DNA of 64,000 nt from an uncultured Cellvibrionales bacterium (GTDB taxonomy: Bacteria > Pseudomonadota > Gammaproteobacteria > Pseudomonadales > Cellvibrionaceae), in the NCBI GenBank assembly GCA_913020115.1, contig CAJWBQ010000017.1:1-64000 (forward strand). Reading direction: 5' to 3'. Below are positions 29,695-39,276 of this stretch, in pieces (position 1 is the stretch's first letter; each line of letters opens with the position of its first letter). The notes beneath the pieces were generated by a model, which was not told where the DNA came from, did not search any database, and was given only the letters and a program-made list of their open reading frames with translations. The translations under genes and the position numbers were made by a program.

Positions 29695-31046
29695 CGCATG
29701 GTGACAAATTCTTCGGCGGCGGTTGGGTGGATGCCAATCGTGCCGTCAAAAACGGCTTTGGTTGCCCCTGCCTTGATGGCAATTGCTATACCTTGAATAA
29801 TTTCACCTGCATCAGGGCCTACCATGTGAACACCTATTACGCGGTCACTGGCTTTATCTACAATCATTTTCATCATGGTGCGTTCTTCACTGCCACTGAT
29901 AGTGTTTTTTAGTGCGCGAAAGCTGGAGCTGAAAACAGAAATTTCACCATATTTTTCTTTGGCCTGTTCTTCTGATAGGCCAACCGTGCCGATGTTAGGC
30001 TGGCAAAAGACGGCTGTGGGAATGCTCTCATAGTCCATGTTACAGGGTGCATTTTTGTGCTCTGGGCTGTAAAGGTGGCGCGCTAGAGCCATGCCTTCAG
30101 CTAGGGCTACGGGAGTCAATTCGGCGCCACCTATTACGTCGCCAACGGCGTAGATGTTGGCCTGGCTGGTTTGAAAGTTTTCATCAACTTCAATGGTGCC
30201 TTTTGCGCTGAGCTTCACATTAATATTTTCAAGGCCTAAGTCGAGTAGATTGGGCTTTCGGCCTGTGGCGTAGAGAATCATATCGGCTTCGGTTTGGGTG
30301 CCGTCAGTGAGTGTGGCCAGCAGCGAGCCGTCGGCCTGCTTTTCGATGTTTTCGATATTGGAATTGAAGGCTAGGTTGACGCCTTTGCGGGCAATTTCCG
30401 TGGCTACAAATTCACGCACTTCTTGGTCAAAGCTGCGGAGAAAGAGTTCGCCCCTATACAGTAGGGTGGTGTCAGCGCCTAGGCCTTGAAAAATGCCTGC
30501 AAATTCAACGGCGATGTAACCGCCGCCCACCACTAAAACCCGCTTTGGGAATTCGGCAAGATCAAATACTTCGTTCGAGCTTATGGCGTGTTCGCTGCCG
30601 GGGAAGTTGGGGATGAAGGGCCAGCCGCCTGTGGCGATCAGAATGCGTTCGGCGCTAAGCTCTTTGTCGCCCACCAGTACCGTATTGGGGCCGGTAATTT
30701 TGGCGCGAGCGTTAAATATTTCGGCGCCAGAGTTTTCTAGCAAGTTAACGTAAATACCGTTGAGGCGAGATATTTCCTCTACTTTGTTGTCCCGCAACAC
30801 ATTCCAGTTGAACGTTGGCGCAGCTTCGCCCCAGCCAAAGCCGGTCGCATCGCGGTAGGCGTCGCTGAACTGAGAGGCATAAACGTAGAGTTTCTTTGGC
30901 ACGCAGCCTACGTTTACGCAGGTGCCGCCCATATAGCGGTCTTCGGCAACGGCCACTCGTGCACCAAAACCTGCGGCCATACGTGCAGCCCTAACGCCGC
31001 CGGAACCGGCGCCGATAACAAATAAATCGTAGTCGAACTTGCTCAT
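29679..31046 (-). CDS. gor: Glutathione-disulfide reductase
   Basis: A 455-residue FAD/NADPH disulfide reductase that keeps glutathione reduced. The FAD motif is [16 protein letters not shown] near the start. The redox-active pair is in [13 protein letters not shown]. The NADP domain has [13 protein letters not shown] followed by [11 protein letters not shown] with arginines suited to NADPH. The C-terminal active-site histidine lies in [16 protein letters not shown] at 31046 is chosen because it follows TGGAG by nine bases; the frame is open 15 codons further without family similarity. Confidence 0.93.
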   Translation of the reverse strand: MSKFDYDLFVIGAGSGGVRAARMAAGFGARVAVAEDRYMGGTCVNVGCVPKKLYVYASQFSDAYRDATGFGWGEAAPTFNWNVLRDNKVEEISRLNGIYVNLLENSGAEIFNARAKITGPNTVLVGDKELSAERILIATGGWPFIPNFPGSEHAISSNEVFDLAEFPKRVLVVGGGYIAVEFAGIFQGLGADTTLLYRGELFLRSFDQEVREFVATEIARKGVNLAFNSNIENIEKQADGSLLATLTDGTQTEADMILYATGRKPNLLDLGLENINVKLSAKGTIEVDENFQTSQANIYAVGDVIGGAELTPVALAEGMALARHLYSPEHKNAPCNMDYESIPTAVFCQPNIGTVGLSEEQAKEKYGEISVFSSSFRALKNTISGSEERTMMKMIVDKASDRVIGVHMVGPDAGEIIQGIAIAIKAGATKAVFDGTIGIHPTAAEEFVTMREATR

Positions 31047-31336
31047 TGGGTGAAACTCCATTGGAAAATGTGTTGATTGTTGACCGCACAAATCACGCGG
31101 CTTTTTTTGCGTCTTCTCTAGACCCTATTCTGAATGAAAAGTGCAGTGAGGGCTTATATTAAGGCGATTGTAGCTTATATCGCTTTGTTAGTTCAGTGGC
31201 TTGGGTGAGGTTTTGCGGTGTCTCGAGGCTAGCATTGACTCTGCCGGCGGCCGTTGGCAAGCTCTGGGTCAATGAGTTCTAAGTAATATTCGGGTTTATT
31301 ATCAGGGTCAGTCATCATTTTGAGGAGTGTGTGGGC

Positions 31337-32932
31337 GTGGAATTTGATTACATTATTGTGGGTGCTGGTTCAGCGGGGTGTGTTTTAGCAAATCGTTTGT
31401 CTGCGAATCCGGAGCATCGGGTTTGTCTTCTCGAGGCGGGCCCAAAAGACAAGAGCTTCAAAGTTCAAACCCCCTCAGGCATTGTCTCTTTAATGAAAAA
31501 CGCCAAATTTAATTGGATGTTTAATTCCGCTCCTGAACCCAGTCAAAATGATCGTGAGATTTTTTGCCCTCGCGGTAAAACCTTGGGTGGCAGCAGCTCA
31601 ATTAATGCGATGTTATACATTCGTGGGCAGGCGGAAGACTACGATCACTGGGAGTCTTTGGGCAACAAAGGTTGGGGGTGGGATGGTCTGTTGCCCTATT
31701 TTAAAAAATCTCAGCACCAAGAGCGTGGAGGTGATGAGTTTCATGGTGTTGATGGCCCGCTCAATGTAATGGACGTGGCATCGCCACACCCTTTCAATCA
31801 TCGATTTATTGACGCCGCTAAAGAGCTGGGCTACCCCTTGAATGATGATTTTAATGGTGCCGAACAAGAAGGTGTTGGTTTTTATCAAGTAACTCAGAAG
31901 GCTGGGCAGCGCTGGAGTGCGGCCGACGCCTATCTCCACCCAGTAACGGACCGTGACAACTTAACGGTGATTACAGGCGCGCGCGTGAGCCATATTGATG
32001 TCGACGGTAAGCTTGCTCGAGGGGTTTCCTATCGAGATAAGCGAAATAAGGCACATACGCTTGTGGCTACGCAAGAGGTGATTCTGGCGGGCGGCGCATT
32101 TAACTCACCACAAGTATTGATGTTATCGGGTATCGGTCCAGAAGCTGAATTACAGGCTCAGGGAATTGAAGTGAAACACCATCTCCCGGGAGTGGGGCAA
32201 AATTTACAAGAGCATGTCGACGCAGTTGTGGTGAACTACAGTGGTAAGCGTGGCCCTATCGCACATCACCCTTATGAAATTCCTAACAATATTAAACACC
32301 TTTGGAAGTACCTGACGCGAAAAGAGGGGATGCTTGCCAGCTCGAATGTTGAAGCAGGAGGTTTTCTCCGCTCTTCTCCTGAGGTTAAAACGCCAGATTT
32401 ACAGTGGGTTTTTGTGCCGGCGTTCATGGAGGATCATGGTCGAGATGTGAAGGCTGCTATGCGCTACGCCTATTCGGCTCATGTGTGTTTGTTGCGTCCG
32501 CAAAGCCGAGGCTCTGTGGGCTTGCAGGATGCGCAGCCGGGCAGTGACCCTAAGATACATCTCAACATGCTAAGTCATGCTGACGACATGGCGATTATGG
32601 TTGAGGCGGTTAAAAAAACACGCGCATACCTAAGAGCCAAAGTATTTGATGAATACCGCACGGAAGAGGTAAGGCCGGGAGATGGTTGTGACAGTGATGC
32701 CGATATTGAAGCTTTTCTAAAAGAGCGGGCCAACCACATTTACCACCCCGTGGGCACTTGCAAAATGGGTTCTGATAGCTTGGCCGTTGTAGATGATAAC
32801 TTGCGGGTGCATGGCATTGATCGCCTGCGAGTTGTGGATGCCTCCATTATGCCAACCTTGATCAGTGGCAATACTAATGCGCCGGTTATGGCCATAGCAG
32901 AAAAGGCGGCTGACCTTATCTTGCAGGTTTAA
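31337..32932 (+). CDS. GMC-family FAD-dependent alcohol/choline dehydrogenase-like protein
   Basis: A protein of about 531 residues in the glucose-methanol-choline oxidoreductase family. It has IIVGAGSAGCVLANRL near the start, CPRGKTLGGSSSINAMLYIRG (residues about 75-95), and the C-terminal HPVGTCKMG and SGNTNAPVMAIAEKAAD with the catalytic His and Asn. Close relatives oxidise alcohols (AlkJ/BetA-like); the substrate cannot be read from the sequence. GTG at 31337 is preferred because it is nine bases after TGAGGAG; GTG at 31331 is possible. Confidence 0.88.
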   Translation: MEFDYIIVGAGSAGCVLANRLSANPEHRVCLLEAGPKDKSFKVQTPSGIVSLMKNAKFNWMFNSAPEPSQNDREIFCPRGKTLGGSSSINAMLYIRGQAEDYDHWESLGNKGWGWDGLLPYFKKSQHQERGGDEFHGVDGPLNVMDVASPHPFNHRFIDAAKELGYPLNDDFNGAEQEGVGFYQVTQKAGQRWSAADAYLHPVTDRDNLTVITGARVSHIDVDGKLARGVSYRDKRNKAHTLVATQEVILAGGAFNSPQVLMLSGIGPEAELQAQGIEVKHHLPGVGQNLQEHVDAVVVNYSGKRGPIAHHPYEIPNNIKHLWKYLTRKEGMLASSNVEAGGFLRSSPEVKTPDLQWVFVPAFMEDHGRDVKAAMRYAYSAHVCLLRPQSRGSVGLQDAQPGSDPKIHLNMLSHADDMAIMVEAVKKTRAYLRAKVFDEYRTEEVRPGDGCDSDADIEAFLKERANHIYHPVGTCKMGSDSLAVVDDNLRVHGIDRLRVVDASIMPTLISGNTNAPVMAIAEKAADLILQV

Positions 32933-32964
32933 AGTGGGAGCTTAGGGCCTAAATGAGAGGCACA

Positions 32965-32990
32965 AAAAAACCGGCTAATGCCGGTTTTTT
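32965..32990. terminator. Bidirectional Rho-independent terminator
   Basis: AAAAAACCGGC (32965-32975) and GCCGGTTTTTT (32980-32990) pair around TAAT. The A/T flanks provide U tracts on both strands, serving the GMC gene on one side and rpsT on the other. Confidence 0.88.
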
Positions 32991-33057
32991 GCCCATTGTA
33001 CTAAGTGGTTTTCAATACAAGTATTGTTCACCACCTAACACAATGCGAGAACGTATC

Positions 33058-33330
33058 TTATGCAGCTGTAGCTAAAGCTTTAACTTGGCTGTTAAGACGG
33101 CTCTTATGACGTGCAGCTTTATTCTTGTGAATAATGCCTTTGTCAGCCATGCGGTCGATAACAGGTACAGCTACGGCGTAAGCCGCTTTAGCTGCTTCTG
33201 CATCGCCTGAATCAATGGCGGCAATTACTTTTTTAAGGTAAGTGCGCACCATGGAGCGCAGGCTGGCGTTGTGCAGTCGAGCTTTCTCGTTCTGACGTGC
33301 GCGTTTTTTTGCTTGAGGTGAATTAGCCAC
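33058..33330 (-). CDS. rpsT: 30S ribosomal protein S20
   Basis: A 90-residue S20 that starts (V/M)[20 protein letters not shown], with [11 protein letters not shown] and the ending [14 protein letters not shown] at 33330 is chosen because AGGAG lies seven bases upstream and it matches the family start. E. coli rpsT also uses a non-ATG start, which is tied to its autoregulation. In Pseudomonas rpsT lies between proB and murJ; here those genes are 12 kb and 25 kb away. Confidence 0.95.
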   Translation of the reverse strand: MANSPQAKKRARQNEKARLHNASLRSMVRTYLKKVIAAIDSGDAEAAKAAYAVAVPVIDRMADKGIIHKNKAARHKSRLNSQVKALATAA

Positions 33331-33372
33331 CGTGTTGCTCCTATAAATAAGGGTCGAAATCAAGGACGCGGT

Positions 33373-33400
33373 ATTATCCCGTTTTTCATGAAATTGTCAA
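33373..33400 (-). promoter_or_regulatory. Strong predicted sigma-70 promoter of rpsT
   Basis: On the minus strand TTGACA (33400-33395, consensus) and GATAAT (33378-33373, five of six) are 16 bases apart. The -35 overlaps the stop of pdsS, so rpsT has its own promoter although it follows the kinase gene. Transcription would start near 33366. Confidence 0.75.
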
Positions 33401-35508
33401 CCATCCTTGGGCCGAAAAATTGGATTCGCCCAAAGCCCGTTTATTGGGAGGTTTACTGTGAACCTCACGCCACTTTGATCCGAGAGATTTTCAGCTAAGG
33501 CTACACCGCCGTGGAACTGGGCTACTAGGCGTACAATATGCAGCCCCAGGCCCATATGCGTGCCCTCTGTGGCGTGCCCGCCCCTAAGTGATACCAATGA
33601 GTCGAATAGCTGCTCTTGCATGGCCTGAGGCAGTAAGGGGCCAGTATTGGACACCTGCAGTTGCAGTGAGCGTTCGTACTTTCGCAATTGAATAATAATT
33701 GGCTCGTCAGCAGGACTGAAGTCGGCTGCGTTGTCCATTAATTTGTCGAGTAATTGGGCAATGAGATCGGGAGCGCCAAAGAGCTTGAAATCGCTTTTAT
33801 CTTCACCTTCTACTAGGCATCGAATGGTGTGTGTCGGATAAATATCTGAATAAGCACTCGCCATTTCTTTCACTAGTTGCTGGAGCGAAAACGACTCGCA
33901 CTCAGCGCCCTGAATACTACTCTCCACTCGGCTGGCCTCACTAATTGCCGTGAGCAACTTACTGAGACGTTCAGCGCCCTGGCTGGCTCGGGCACGATAA
34001 ACTCCGGCTTGATCGCCGATGGCTTCCTGTTCAAGATTATCTAAGGACGAGCGCACCACCGCTAGCGGGGTTCGAAGTTCGTGCGAGAGCTTATTGGCGA
34101 GAGTTTTTAAATAATCGGTATAAGCTTGCAGGCGTATCAAAAGGCCTCGGTAGTGATTGGACAGTTCATCCAGCTCGTCATTGGCAAGGGCTTGAGGCCA
34201 GTAACGGTCTGGATCATGTATCTGGCCGTCAGCCGATACAGCCTGCTGAGCGGCCACGCTCAAGCGACGAATGCGCCAAGACAGCCAGGTGGCGTAACCT
34301 AGCAGGCCAAGCCCCGCGAGCAATGCTGCCCCCATGCTAAGCAGCAAAAGGCGATTAAATGCATTGTTGGTCAGCGACAATAACACCTTGTTACTGCGTT
34401 CCACGACCACCACTCCAATTACTTCATAGCCGTTGTTGTGGTAAAAAATGGGCGCTGCCGCGCTCCCCAATTGCTGCTGATTGCCTTCGTACCAGCGGCG
34501 GTCATTGGAGCCCTGAAGGGCCTGCATTATTTCTTCGCCGCCTAAGCGACCTGTGGCGCTCGTTGGTCTTGTTGGCAGCGTCACGCCTTTGAGCGCGGCA
34601 GCATAGAGTGAGGGGAGTATCCAGTGGGCCTGTGGTCGCGTTGCTTGGTCCGGATTTTGACCGGTATCGGCAAGTTCCCAAGCGGAATGATTGAGCACCC
34701 GTAGGCGAAGCCCAGGGAGTCGGAATATATCGATAGCGTCTTTCAGGGCCGTTATCGGACGGATAAGCCCTCCGGCTAAGCCATCTTGTTCATGTGTGCT
34801 GTGGTCAAAAGGTGTGAAATATTCGAGACGTTCGGGTTTCAGTGATTGGTTAACAACGCTGAGAGAGAAGCGCTTATCGCCCATCGCCAGAGGCATTTGC
34901 AACTCAATTTGATAGCCCTCTTGGCTTTCAACCCATACACCTCTAATGCCGTGCCCTTGCTTGAGAGCATTGGTATCTTTCGGGGAGGATTTTACCACTA
35001 GCTGCCCTGGCGCACTGTTGCGCAAATAGTAGTAATTCGATTCTGTTTCTATTCGAACATGGTCACCGTTGGCGATGTTGCTTTTCCCTGGGTGGTGATA
35101 GCGGATGTCACGGTCTTTAACCGCAATGAATAAATAGAGCTGGTCACGGTAAAACCCGCTGCGCACGGTAGCTGAAAAGCGCTCCTTGGCGGAGCCGGGT
35201 GGTGTGGCGAAGGCTCTTGCTTGAATGGGAAGGTGACGCCAGTCGTCAGCGTAGCCGTCGACAATGGCAGGGTTGGGTAGCTCCGCTGCGTAGAGTTGTA
35301 GGCGAGGATCGTCATAGCGGTGCTGCTCAGTATGTAAGAGCTCGGGTTCGTCACCTAGGCGAGCGGCAATAGCCTGAGCGCTGGCGAGTAATGCGTTGGT
35401 TTGCCCTTGTCGCAGTGCCCCCTCCATTTCCTGAATGTATTGACAGCCGGCCCAAGGCAGACACAAAGTCATTAAACTGACCAGCATGAGCTGGCGACGC
35501 AGTTTCAT
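33397..35508 (-). CDS. pdsS: Proteobacterial dedicated sortase system histidine kinase
   Basis: A 703-residue membrane sensor kinase. A signal/TM segment at about 5-22 is followed by a large periplasmic part. Its beginning (VDGYADDWRHLPIQ and FYRDQLYLFIAVKDRDI) resembles a family 9 carbohydrate-binding module. A second TM lies at about 400-425, then a HAMP-like linker, the H box KLSHELRTPLAVVRSS, the N box LDKLMDNAADFSP and the G box GLGLHIVRL. The ATG at 35508 overlaps the pdsR stop (ATGA). Its overall layout and neighbours match the kinase of the marine sortase systems. Confidence 0.88.
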   Translation of the reverse strand: MKLRRQLMLVSLMTLCLPWAGCQYIQEMEGALRQGQTNALLASAQAIAARLGDEPELLHTEQHRYDDPRLQLYAAELPNPAIVDGYADDWRHLPIQARAFATPPGSAKERFSATVRSGFYRDQLYLFIAVKDRDIRYHHPGKSNIANGDHVRIETESNYYYLRNSAPGQLVVKSSPKDTNALKQGHGIRGVWVESQEGYQIELQMPLAMGDKRFSLSVVNQSLKPERLEYFTPFDHSTHEQDGLAGGLIRPITALKDAIDIFRLPGLRLRVLNHSAWELADTGQNPDQATRPQAHWILPSLYAAALKGVTLPTRPTSATGRLGGEEIMQALQGSNDRRWYEGNQQQLGSAAAPIFYHNNGYEVIGVVVVERSNKVLLSLTNNAFNRLLLLSMGAALLAGLGLLGYATWLSWRIRRLSVAAQQAVSADGQIHDPDRYWPQALANDELDELSNHYRGLLIRLQAYTDYLKTLANKLSHELRTPLAVVRSSLDNLEQEAIGDQAGVYRARASQGAERLSKLLTAISEASRVESSIQGAECESFSLQQLVKEMASAYSDIYPTHTIRCLVEGEDKSDFKLFGAPDLIAQLLDKLMDNAADFSPADEPIIIQLRKYERSLQLQVSNTGPLLPQAMQEQLFDSLVSLRGGHATEGTHMGLGLHIVRLVAQFHGGVALAENLSDQSGVRFTVNLPINGLWANPIFRPKDG

Positions 35509-36212
35509 GTGAGCGAGTCGTCCTGCCAGCGGTAACCCAAACCATAGGCGGTTTGAATACAATCAAAGCTTCCGGTATTAACTTGTGCGGAAAATTTTTT
35601 ACGAATGCGTTTAACGTGAGATGTAATAGTGTTGTCGTCTAGCACAACGTTGGCTGCATCCATGAGTTGCTGGCGATTCTTAACGTGTCCTGGATGCTGT
35701 GCCAGTGCATGCACAATCCAAAATTCCGTGACGGTTAAATCGATTGCCTGTTGTTGCCAGTGCACTGACATTCGCGCGAGGTTAATGGCAAGTTCACCTC
35801 GCTGAATCAGCTCCTCAACAACTACGGGTTTTCGTAGAGCGTCTACACGCCGAAACAGAGCAACAATGCGGGCCATAATATGAGCCAAGCTAATGTCTTT
35901 CGTGAGGTAGTCGTCGGCACCCAGCCGCAGGCCTGAGATAGCGTCCAGTTCGCTGTCCCGAGCGGTTAAAAACACAATTGGTAGTTCGGGCGCTAAGCTG
36001 CGCAACTCCCGGCACAGCTCGAAACCGCCTTCTACATCTTCTCCCAGGCCCACATCAATAATCGCCAAGTCGGGCAAGGCCAGCTGGCAGGCGCTGAGTG
36101 CTGAGGCGCGATCTAAATAATGTGAAACCCGGTAGCCCTGTCGTTGCAATGCGTCGCGGTAGTTGTCGGCAATGGCTTGCTCGTCTTCGATGATGGCGAT
36201 ATGTCGGGCCAT
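35505..36212 (-). CDS. pdsR: Proteobacterial dedicated sortase system response regulator
   Basis: A 235-residue OmpR-type regulator. The receiver domain has acidic EDEQ (residues 8-11), the phosphoacceptor in DLAIIDVGLGED (Asp about 54), FLTARDSE and LTKD (Lys). The C-terminal winged helix includes LTVTEFWIVHALAQHPGHVKNRQQLMD and NTITSHVKRIRKKF. It is cotranscribed with pdsS and divergent from the sortase target gene, which it probably controls (inference). Confidence 0.9.
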   Translation of the reverse strand: MARHIAIIEDEQAIADNYRDALQRQGYRVSHYLDRASALSACQLALPDLAIIDVGLGEDVEGGFELCRELRSLAPELPIVFLTARDSELDAISGLRLGADDYLTKDISLAHIMARIVALFRRVDALRKPVVVEELIQRGELAINLARMSVHWQQQAIDLTVTEFWIVHALAQHPGHVKNRQQLMDAANVVLDDNTITSHVKRIRKKFSAQVNTGSFDCIQTAYGLGYRWQDDSLT

Positions 36213-36251
36213 TGGGCTCGTTGTCCTTTAGTTCTGTGGGCTTGCAGGCAA

Positions 36252-36280
36252 ACTTTATCGGCTGCGGTGCCATTTGTCAG
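36252..36280 (-). promoter_or_regulatory. Possible promoter of pdsRS
   Basis: On the minus strand CTGACA (36280-36275) and TAAAGT (36257-36252) are 17 bases apart, 40 bases before the pdsR ATG. The copies of GCCACAA at 36280-36286 and 36297-36303 lie next to the -35 and could be a regulator site. Confidence 0.4.
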
Positions 36281-36404
36281 CCACAAGTGCTCTTTTGCCA
36301 CAATTCATCACTTTTGATCGCCGGACTGCCTTCTTTATGCCCTAAGAAAGCCTCCAGAGCTTGATTCAATAGCGTAACAAATCCCAAGTTTCTGGAGAGT
36401 GTCT

Positions 36405-38597
36405 GTGTTTAAAACTAAAAAGATCCCGCCTTACCGCATCATTGATGATCACGCGAAAGCATTTACTCAGCAAGGTTCCAAAGGCTTGCGCTGGTGGTTT
36501 CGCTGGTTTCTATTGACGGCGGTTACATTGTCGATATTAGTGTTTGCCGCACATCGACAGGCTTATGCCGAAGGCCTTCGCTCTCTCAGTTATGAGCAGC
36601 TGCCAGATGATGTGGTGGCAGGCGAAGTGTTTTTGCGCGAGGAAAATAATGCGGCGGCACAGTACAGGCCTGCACTTCATCTTTCCAGTGACCTGAAGGC
36701 CGACATCAGTGGAATGATTGCATCTGTGACATTAACTCAAAAATTTAAGAACACCAGTAATGAATGGGTTGAGGCGACGTATGTATTGCCCTTGCCCGAA
36801 ACTGCAGCTGTGGATGCAATGCAATTTCAAGTGGGTGACAGAATTATTCGGGGCAACATTAAAGAACGTCGAGAGGCGAAAAAAATTTATAAGAAAGCAA
36901 AGGCCGCCGGTAAAAAGGCGGCGTTGGTAGTACAGCAGCGGCCCAATTTATTCACTCAAAAAGTGGCGAACATCGCGCCCGGTGAAAGTTTAAAGGTTCG
37001 CCTGCACTTTTTGCAAAAAGTGGATTATCAGCAAGGTGATTTTGTGTGGCGATTGCCTACCACACTTACTCCTCGATTTATCCCGGGGCGAGTAAATACT
37101 GAACTTGTTAGCGAGGGAAACGGTTGGGCAATGCCGACACATGAGGTACCAGATGCCGATCACATTACACCTCCAATGGTTCCAGCGGCGAAGTCCCGCA
37201 AGGAGTTGAACAACCCAATAAGCATTTCAGTGAAGCTTGACGCGGGCTTACCTTTGGCGTCGGTTGATAGTGCTTATCATAAAATTGTTTTGCGAAAAGA
37301 GGGAGAACATCATCAGATCGGTTTGGCGGCCGGCACCACGGCTATGGATCGAGATTTTGAGTTGCGCTGGACACCCAGTAAGAATAACGAACCCGCGGGT
37401 GCAATTTTCACCGAAGAGAAAGATGGCGAGCATTATGCATTGGTAATGTTGGTACCTCCTCAATACGCGGCGTTAAACGAGAGTAAAAAGACGCTGCCTC
37501 GGGAGCTTATCTTCATTATCGATACATCCGGGTCAATGGGGGGCGGTTCCATCGTTCAGGCAAAACGCAGTTTAATATTGGCCTTGGAGCGTTTAAAACC
37601 CAAAGATCGTTTTAACGTCATCGAGTTCAATTCAACCCACACTCGCTTGTTTCCGCAAGTGATGCCAGCCAATGCACAGCTTGTGGCACGGGCGATTAAT
37701 TTTGTGGGTAGTCTACACGCCAGTGGAGGTACGCATATGGCGCCGGCACTGAATGATGCCTTGGTGCAATTTCAGCTTAGTACGTCAGAGAAGCACTTGC
37801 AGCAATTGGTTTTTATAACGGATGGTAGTGTTGGTAATGAAAGTGCTTTGTTTCAATTGATTGAAAAGCAGCTGGGCCGGGCGCGATTATTTACAGTGGG
37901 CATCGGGTCGGCGCCCAATAGTTTCTTTATGCGAAAGGCCGCGCAGTTTGGCCGAGGAACATTTAGCTACATCAGTGACCTGAGCGAAGTGAGTAGTAAA
38001 ATGGGCGCTCTTTTTACTCAGCTAGAATCACCCGTGATGACCCAGTTAAATTTAACATGGCCAAAAGGTCGCTCAGCTGAAACATGGCCAGCTCGTCTGC
38101 CTGACCTATACGCAAATGAACCTCTTATCATTGCTGCGAAACTTGATTCCTCGCCTGACTCAGGTGAGGTGCTGAGTCTGCAAGGTTTTGGTGCCAGTGC
38201 TCCATGGATTCGGGATTTGAAATTGTCTCGCCCAAAAAACAGCCCAGGAGTTGCTAGCTTATGGGCCAGAGACAAGATTGCCGCGCTCATGGACCAAAAG
38301 CACCTTGGGGGCAATCCTGCGGTGATCCGTGAAGAGGTATTAGCCTTGGCCTTACAGCATAAGTTGATGAGCCCATATACCAGCTTTGTTGCTGTGGAAG
38401 AAAAAGTCTCACGTCCAAAAACAGTAAGCCTCAAGTCAAATTCTTTACCAAACTTAGTCGCTAAAGGGCAAAACCTTATGCCAGTAGCTTTGCCAAAAAC
38501 GGCCAGCTCGGCGCCTTTGTCTTTGTTGTTGAGTGTTTTGTTCTTGGTGCTGGCGGCGCTTTGCAAATTTATACTTCGTTCGGTAGCGATAAAATGA
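36405..38597 (+). CDS. Sortase target protein with VIT and von Willebrand A domains
   Basis: About 730 residues. An N-terminal hydrophobic segment (about 34-50) ends in AYA and serves as signal peptide. The VIT (inter-alpha-trypsin) domain covers about 60-190 (VTLTQKFKNTSNEWVEATYVLPLPE; EARRE-like ERREAKKIYKKA). The vWA domain begins with IFIIDTSGSMGGGS, an intact MIDAS motif, near 368. The C-terminus is a sorting signal: LPKTA at 696-700, a hydrophobic segment and basic RSVAIK. GTG at 36405 follows TGGAGAG by seven bases. It overlaps the sortase gene. This matches the usually single target of the marine proteobacterial sortase. Confidence 0.92.
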   Translation: MFKTKKIPPYRIIDDHAKAFTQQGSKGLRWWFRWFLLTAVTLSILVFAAHRQAYAEGLRSLSYEQLPDDVVAGEVFLREENNAAAQYRPALHLSSDLKADISGMIASVTLTQKFKNTSNEWVEATYVLPLPETAAVDAMQFQVGDRIIRGNIKERREAKKIYKKAKAAGKKAALVVQQRPNLFTQKVANIAPGESLKVRLHFLQKVDYQQGDFVWRLPTTLTPRFIPGRVNTELVSEGNGWAMPTHEVPDADHITPPMVPAAKSRKELNNPISISVKLDAGLPLASVDSAYHKIVLRKEGEHHQIGLAAGTTAMDRDFELRWTPSKNNEPAGAIFTEEKDGEHYALVMLVPPQYAALNESKKTLPRELIFIIDTSGSMGGGSIVQAKRSLILALERLKPKDRFNVIEFNSTHTRLFPQVMPANAQLVARAINFVGSLHASGGTHMAPALNDALVQFQLSTSEKHLQQLVFITDGSVGNESALFQLIEKQLGRARLFTVGIGSAPNSFFMRKAAQFGRGTFSYISDLSEVSSKMGALFTQLESPVMTQLNLTWPKGRSAETWPARLPDLYANEPLIIAAKLDSSPDSGEVLSLQGFGASAPWIRDLKLSRPKNSPGVASLWARDKIAALMDQKHLGGNPAVIREEVLALALQHKLMSPYTSFVAVEEKVSRPKTVSLKSNSLPNLVAKGQNLMPVALPKTASSAPLSLLLSVLFLVLAALCKFILRSVAIK

Positions 38598-39172
38598 AGA
38601 ATTTTTCCGTACGTTCATTTCTACCAGCATCCCTGCTATTGATAGCGCTTTGGCAAGGAGGCAGTGCTGCCTATATCTACATAAAGGCGGGGCTGGCCCA
38701 GGTGCTTATTGAAGACGCATGGGAGCGTTCATTGCAACTGAATAGCCTAGGACAAAAACCGTGGCCGTGGGCTGATACATGGCCTGTTGGGCGTCTACAA
38801 GTGAGTCATGACTCAGAACTACTACATGATTACTATGTGCTTGCCGGCAGCGGTGGGAACAGCCTGGCCTTTGGCCCCGCCCATGTAACCTCAACCGCAC
38901 AGCCGGGTCATGTGGGCAGTGTCATGATTGGTGGGCATAGAGATACGCATTTTCGCAAGTTAAAAAACCTAGCTTCAGGTGATGGGATTCGTTTGCAGTC
39001 GGTTAGTGGCGTTTGGCGCGACTATTCTTTTGTGCGCGGTGAGGTGGTGGATACGGCGCTCGATCAGTTTCTCATTGATGTACAATCAGATCAGCTGTTG
39101 TTAGTGACCTGCTACCCCTTTGATAGTATACAAACCAATGGTTCGCAGCGATGGGTGGGCGTGGCACGGTGA
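38594..39172 (+). CDS. Class GN sortase
   Basis: A 192-residue sortase with one N-terminal TM segment (about 8-30). The catalytic residues are His in IGGHRDTHF, Cys in LLLVTCYPFD and Arg in SQRWVGVA. The ATG at 38594 overlaps the target stop (ATGA), so the two are coupled. The longer open frame from 38561 lies within the target's tail and is not used. It should cleave the LPKTA signal of the neighbouring protein in the periplasm; the acceptor is unknown. Confidence 0.92.
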   Translation: MKNFSVRSFLPASLLLIALWQGGSAAYIYIKAGLAQVLIEDAWERSLQLNSLGQKPWPWADTWPVGRLQVSHDSELLHDYYVLAGSGGNSLAFGPAHVTSTAQPGHVGSVMIGGHRDTHFRKLKNLASGDGIRLQSVSGVWRDYSFVRGEVVDTALDQFLIDVQSDQLLLVTCYPFDSIQTNGSQRWVGVAR

Positions 39173-39276
39173 ATGCCGAATAGCGTCAATCACTCCTTTG
39201 CATAAGCCGCTTCATTTGCTATGGTTTTCCGCTTGCTTTACAGGCGCAATGCCTCCACCAAATTTGTGTGACGATT

